Origin: Siphonodentalium dalli
Lineage: Eukaryota > Mollusca > Scaphopoda > Gadilida > Siphonodentaliidae
Direction of reading: 5' to 3'
Length of the DNA: 64,000 bases
Assembly: GCA_032622095.1 (NCBI GenBank)
Contig: CP136066.1
Coordinates: forward strand, 47,030,911-47,094,910
Shown: piece after piece, positions 59,660 through 64,000 of the stretch
Position numbering within the stretch: the stretch's first letter is position 1
How the letters are laid out: each line of letters opens with the position of its first letter
Notes under the pieces: model-generated
What the model was told of the DNA's origin: nothing
Database searches by the model: none
What the model saw: only the letters and a program-made list of their open reading frames with translations
Position numbers and translations under genes: made by a program

Positions 59660-62475
59660 TTATTCCGGTGAGTCAGAACCAACTTCGCCTCGCCGGCCAG
59701 CTGCTTTTGTTTTGTCTTTGGTGAGTAATGTTTTCCTAAGTTCTAGTTCGTCGACTAAAGTACTGCCTTGTAGTCTTATAAGACTGTTTGCGGCTAGTAC
59801 TTGTAATCTGACGCGGATAGTTGGTATATCGGCTGTATCATGTAACGTTCTGATGGGGGTACGTATGTTTTCCTGAAGGGCCATTCTTAATGTTTTATTC
59901 TGTATAATTTGGAGTTTGTTGAGTGTGGATTTTGGAAGATCGGCTATTATTATGGCCCCATATTCCATAATTGGTCGTATAAATTGCTTATAAAGTTTAA
60001 TCAGGGTTTCTGGATTGAGTCCCCATGAGGTGCCCCTGAGCATCCTTAATAGCCCAATTCTTTGGGAGGCCCTGGTCGAAATGTTTTTAATATGGGGGTG
60101 AAAAGATAATCTGTTGTCGAGGGTTATGCCTAATAGAGTTGCTTCCTGGGTTTGTTCGAAAGTTTCCCCAAAGATGGATAAATTTAGTTTGCTTTTAGTA
60201 TGTTTTCTAATAAATACATTAACTGAGTTTTTTTGGCGTTGAGTTTGATGCGCCATTTGGAACACCATATTTCCAGGTCATTAAGTTGTTTTTGTAATCT
60301 TAATTCCAACGTTTTGGGGTTCCCCCCGGTGGTCCAAAGGCCCAGATCGTCGGCAAATTGTGATATTTGTATGTTATGAAGTGGATTGTGGGGGATGTCA
60401 TTGACGTATATTAGGAAAAGTAGCGGGCTTAGGATCGACCCTTGAGGAGTACCTGCTTTGAGGTCAACATTGTCTGAGATTTCGTCACCCACCCTAACTT
60501 TGATAGATCTTTGCATGAGAAATGATGATATGAGTCGTAACATTTTGGTGGGTATGTCGGTTGTTGTTTTTAGTTTGTAGCGAAGGCCATGGTGCCACAC
60601 GGAGTCAAATGCCTTTTCTACATCCAAGAAAATGGCGGCCCCCTCCCAATCACGACCCAATGCTGTGCGCATATCTTCAACTATTCTGTAGATGTGTTCG
60701 GTTCCATCTTTGCCTTTACGATATGCACGTTGAAATTTATTTTAAAAGTTTTTGTTCTCTAAGTAGGATAACAATCTAGTGCTGATGATTCTTTCGAAAG
60801 GTTTACCCATACACTGAAGTAGGCTGATTGGTCTAAAGTTGGTAGCTATTTTGTGATCTTTGCCCGGTTTTGGAATCATCACCCCAATAGCGGATTTCCA
60901 GGATTTAGGGAAGTATCCGTGCTGTAGACATTTGTTATATATTAGTTCTAACCTATCGAACAGTGATTTGGGGCCTTGTTTGATTATGCCTAAGGTTAAT
61001 TCGTCATCCCCTGGGGCTTTGTTTGGTTTCGCACGCTTGAGGCAGTCTTGAATTTCTAGGGAGGAGATGGTAGTTGCCAGTATATGCTTGTCATCTGCCT
61101 CTGGTATGGGGTATTTTAAGGAACCGTAAGTTTGTTTATATTGTCTTACATGTTCAATTACTTTTTTCCTGAATTTCCCATCAAATTGATTCCCCTGGTG
61201 GGTTTTGTGGATGTTTTGTAATGACGTCGCAAAATTTTTGGCTTTGTCTTTGTTGTTTGTGAATGATTCGTCGGCCTCGTTTTTGAGCGGTTTGTCGTTA
61301 TTATTGGAGGTGGCTTGGCTAGTTAGAATTTTGAATGTTTTCCAGAATTTCCCATCTAGTTGTCTTTCCCCAAGTTCGGTGGTAACCCTTTCCCAAGATT
61401 CCCTTTTTTCCCGTTTAACTGCTTTATTTACTTGTCTGGTTAGGTTATTATACATGGTTCTGTACTCTGTGTCTTTGGGGTGCTTTTGCATTAATCTGCA
61501 TGTTTTGCGTTTAAGGTGAATTAAATCTAATGTTTCCCTTGATACCCTCCAAGTATTTTGCTTAATTTTCTTTTTTGGGCATGCTGTGTCAATGGCATCC
61601 TTAATAATATAAGATATTGTTTTGGCTGCCATCTCAATGTCATTTGGAGATTTAATTTCTGTCTTGTCGATGTTTGCGTTGATTAATTCCCTAAATTTGT
61701 CCCAATTTGCATTTCTGAGGTTTCTTTTGAGAATAACTTTATTGTGTTGTGGTTTAGCATTTGTTATATATAGTTCGACTGGGTAGTGGTCACTCCCTAT
61801 ATCAAATCCTATTTTGCATTTATGTATGGTTTTTGCAATTGATGGCGTGGCAAAAGCATAATCTAATATATCCCAGGATCTGGTCGCTATGTTATGGTGG
61901 GTCGCGATGCCTTTGTTATTGAGTAACACTAGTTCTCGGTCTTCGGTTATGTTGAAAAGGGCGTCCCCGTATGGATTGGTTTTGCTGCATTTATACACAA
62001 TGTGTTTGGCGTTAAGGTCTCCCAAAAAGATACAATGTTTGAATTTATTGGTGAAAAATTTGAATGTTGAGAGTTGAGGGGGGGTTTTGCTAGGGGGTAC
62101 GTATAGTGAAACTATAGCTGTTTTCCTATTACTGATTGTAGTTTCGATTGCGATGACTTCGTCCGTAAGTTCTGATGTGTTGATAATGGTGTAATTATGT
62201 GGTGCCTTACTAGAATTGCGACCCACCCCCGCGGAAGATCTGTCTTTCCTATGTGTATTAAAGCCTGGGAATGAAAATTTAGTGTCCTTACCTAGTTTGG
62301 TTTCGTTAACTGTGAGTATGTCTATTTTATTTTCTTCTGCATATTCGACTAGTTCCTGTTTGCGGGCCCTGATGCTGTTGGCGTTGATGTGTGCTATATT
62401 AAGGTTGCTCTGTGCCGCGTATGGAGGATAATAGGTTGTAGAGGTTAATTGACACGTTCGTGTTTCACTGTCTAC
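59660..62475 (-). pseudogene. LINE ORF2 (APE endonuclease, reverse transcriptase), Jockey/I-like, broken
   Basis: The open frame begins at 62475, one base overlapping the ORF1 stop region, with NLNIAHINANSIRARK near 62407 as the start of the endonuclease. VNETKLG, LGDLNAKH and GSDHYPV are endonuclease landmarks. The reverse transcriptase shows NFRPISLLQC, FLDVEKAFDSVWH, GTPQGSILSPLLF and FADD. Lesions are an in-frame TAA at 60742-60744, a frameshift near 60230, and a possibly disturbed stretch near 62215, where GGVAIL-type sequence is expected. No ATG lies between 62475 and the endonuclease. The frame ends with TAA at 59660. The role is target-primed reverse transcription of the element. Confidence 0.9.
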
Positions 62476-63988
62476 TTACTTTGCTTATCTATGTTCTTGT
62501 CGTGAAATTGCATTATGCTTGTTGTTATGTTTGTTTTATAATATTTGTTTACATTGTTTTGAATTGTATGCATTATTTTACTGTCTGCTTGGTCGGCGTT
62601 CTGGTACCTTAGTTTGTGGGATTCAAAAAGGCATGCATATAGCGTATTGGCCAATCTAAGTGCGTCTGACGTTTCGGCTGGTTTTTGTGTGATCGTTGCG
62701 TATGATAATTTTTTGTACTCTGCTTGTTTAACTGCCTCTATATATCTGGGGCACCCCTTGTATGTGGTTGGATGGTTCCCATCACAATTGGCGCATTTAG
62801 CTTCGTGTTCTATAATTGGACATTCTTTATGGTCGTGAGGGCCCGCGCACCGTTTGCAAGTTTCGAATTCGTTGTCGCAAAATTTAGCTGTGTTGTGGAA
62901 TGATTGGCACTTGAAACATTGAGTTACGTGGGCCTGTGGTTTATAGTCTAGGACTAGAGACTTGGATTTGTTGCTGCCCAGACGAACCCCCTTCAGAAGT
63001 TTGTCTTTTGCTTGTTTCGTAGGGCATCTGACTTTAATTTTGAAAGTAGGTTGGTCACCGTGTTTTGATGATATCAGTCGTTTAGCTTCGAATTCAGAGC
63101 CGATCTCTTTGATTATTTCCCCCTCTGTTATACTAGTGTGGACCCCGCATATGACCACGAAAAGGTTCTCATTGAGTGGAGTAAATTGTCCCTTAGTTGG
63201 CCGGAATTTTGTGTTCGATAGTTTTAGCGCATTGATTTCCAAATGGGCCTTTGTTATGAGAAAGAGGCGAGTTTCTTCGTTAGAAGGGTATACTAGTAGA
63301 TTAGATCGTTTGGTTTTCTGCGTTTTAATAGGGTACTTTGACCCTAGAATACCGTGGAGTTCCCATGGGTTGTTGAGCATATTTTGAGTTGGGTTATCTA
63401 CAAAAAGGGTGGCTGGTCGTTTGTTGTTGTTTTGCGCGTTGTTTGTAGTGGCTGGTTTGGCTGTTTGTTTTTTGGGTTGGGGTCGGATGAGGTATGGAAC
63501 GGTTTAGTCTACGTTTGCACTCCCTTGGTGTTGATGACGAAGAGCTAGATGGGCTCGGCGTTTCCCTATTGCGTTTCTTTTTGTTTGTGACTACCTCAAA
63601 CCCCTCACTTTTGTTTGTGAATATCTCAAACCCCTCTTCATCGGATGGCATGTTTGTATCTTTGGGGGGGTGTTGAGGGGGGTGACTAGATCCTCTGTGT
63701 GAGAGAACCGTGCAATATCCGAGATGTCAAGATCGTCATTTCTATGTATGTCGGTTTTAACTAGGATTGCTGGTTTGAACTTGTCGGCGGTTGATGTTTT
63801 TTCCGAGGAGGTAGGTGGTTTGGCGGGTGAGTTTGTTGTTGTTTGCTGGGTGCAGAGGTTTTGGCTGTAGCTGTGGGTTTCGGAGGTTTTGAAGATGTTG
63901 GGTGGTTTGCTGCTATGGTGATTTTAGTGGTTTTGGATTTGTTTGTTTTGGTCTTAGATGTTTGTGGTTTGCATGATAGTTCGATCAA
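62472..63988 (-). pseudogene. LINE ORF1 (gag-like zinc-knuckle protein), Jockey/I-like, frameshifted
   Basis: The C-terminal 302 codons (63380-62472) carry an RRM/PRE_C2HC-like region and then three zinc knuckles: C155/C158/H162/C168, C175/C178/H182/C187 and C196/C199/H203/C210, the last followed by PRYIEA. Such proteins bind the element RNA. The N-terminal part continues upstream in other frames: 63651-63394 holds MPSDEEGFEIF and a Ser-rich stretch; 63840-63672 holds ADKFKPAILVKTD; and a Lys/Pro/Thr-rich frame runs to 63988. Frameshifts are therefore likely near 63390-63410, in the C7 run at about 63665 and near 63830. The 5' end of the element probably lies beyond the right edge of the window. 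Confidence 0.85.
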
Positions 63989-64000
63989 TCGTTGTGTTAA

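Overview
The window looks like gene-poor, AT-rich nuclear DNA of a marine invertebrate, most likely a mollusc or other lophotrochozoan. The evidence is eukaryotic non-LTR retrotransposons, Helitrons and several classes of cut-and-paste DNA-element relics, together with a Mab-21/cGAS-like receptor gene of the kind that is greatly expanded in bivalves. I see no operons, no CRISPR array, and no rRNA or tRNA gene that I can support. Only one intact protein-coding gene is evident: a single-exon, 669-codon cGAS-like (Mab-21 domain) nucleotidyltransferase on the minus strand at 45238-47247. All other long reading frames belong to degraded mobile elements or to repeats.

Layout. (1) 56-3917 plus 13368-about 14000 is the left copy of a segmental duplication whose right copy, about 47590-54080, lies directly upstream of the receptor gene. 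Both copies carry a 39-bp minisatellite (3340-3855 and 52840-53545). The left copy is split by a 9.45-kb insertion flanked by an 11-bp direct repeat. That insertion holds triplicated AT-rich DNA and a CR1/Rex1-like LINE with a 2A-like motif. The right copy is split by a 1545-bp foldback element. Each copy serves as the other's empty site. (2) 15358-16452 is a tandem repeat and a small inverted-repeat element. (3) 17469-26549 is a tandem array of a 1345-bp unit, invaded at the same AT dinucleotide in copies 2 and 4 by Helitrons, which form clusters with CTAG-to-TC junctions (19520-23862 and 26550-29258). (4) 29259-45237 is mostly unassigned intergenic DNA with TTAA-flanked elements, a non-autonomous hAT element with a perfect 8-bp target duplication, and local duplications. 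(5) 45238-47247 is the receptor gene. (6) 54080-58293 holds nested inverted-repeat elements, a polyadenylated retroposed fragment and a broken SGNH-hydrolase domain. (7) 59660-64000 is a Jockey/I-like LINE on the minus strand with both ORFs recognisable but broken.

How it fits together. The biologically most interesting unit is the receptor gene plus its duplicated upstream flank. It looks like a piece of a tandemly expanding innate-immune locus in which transposons have repeatedly inserted. Because the paralogous flanks and the 1345-bp array supply natural empty sites, several transposition events can be read directly, including target-site duplications and a Helitron A/T insertion.
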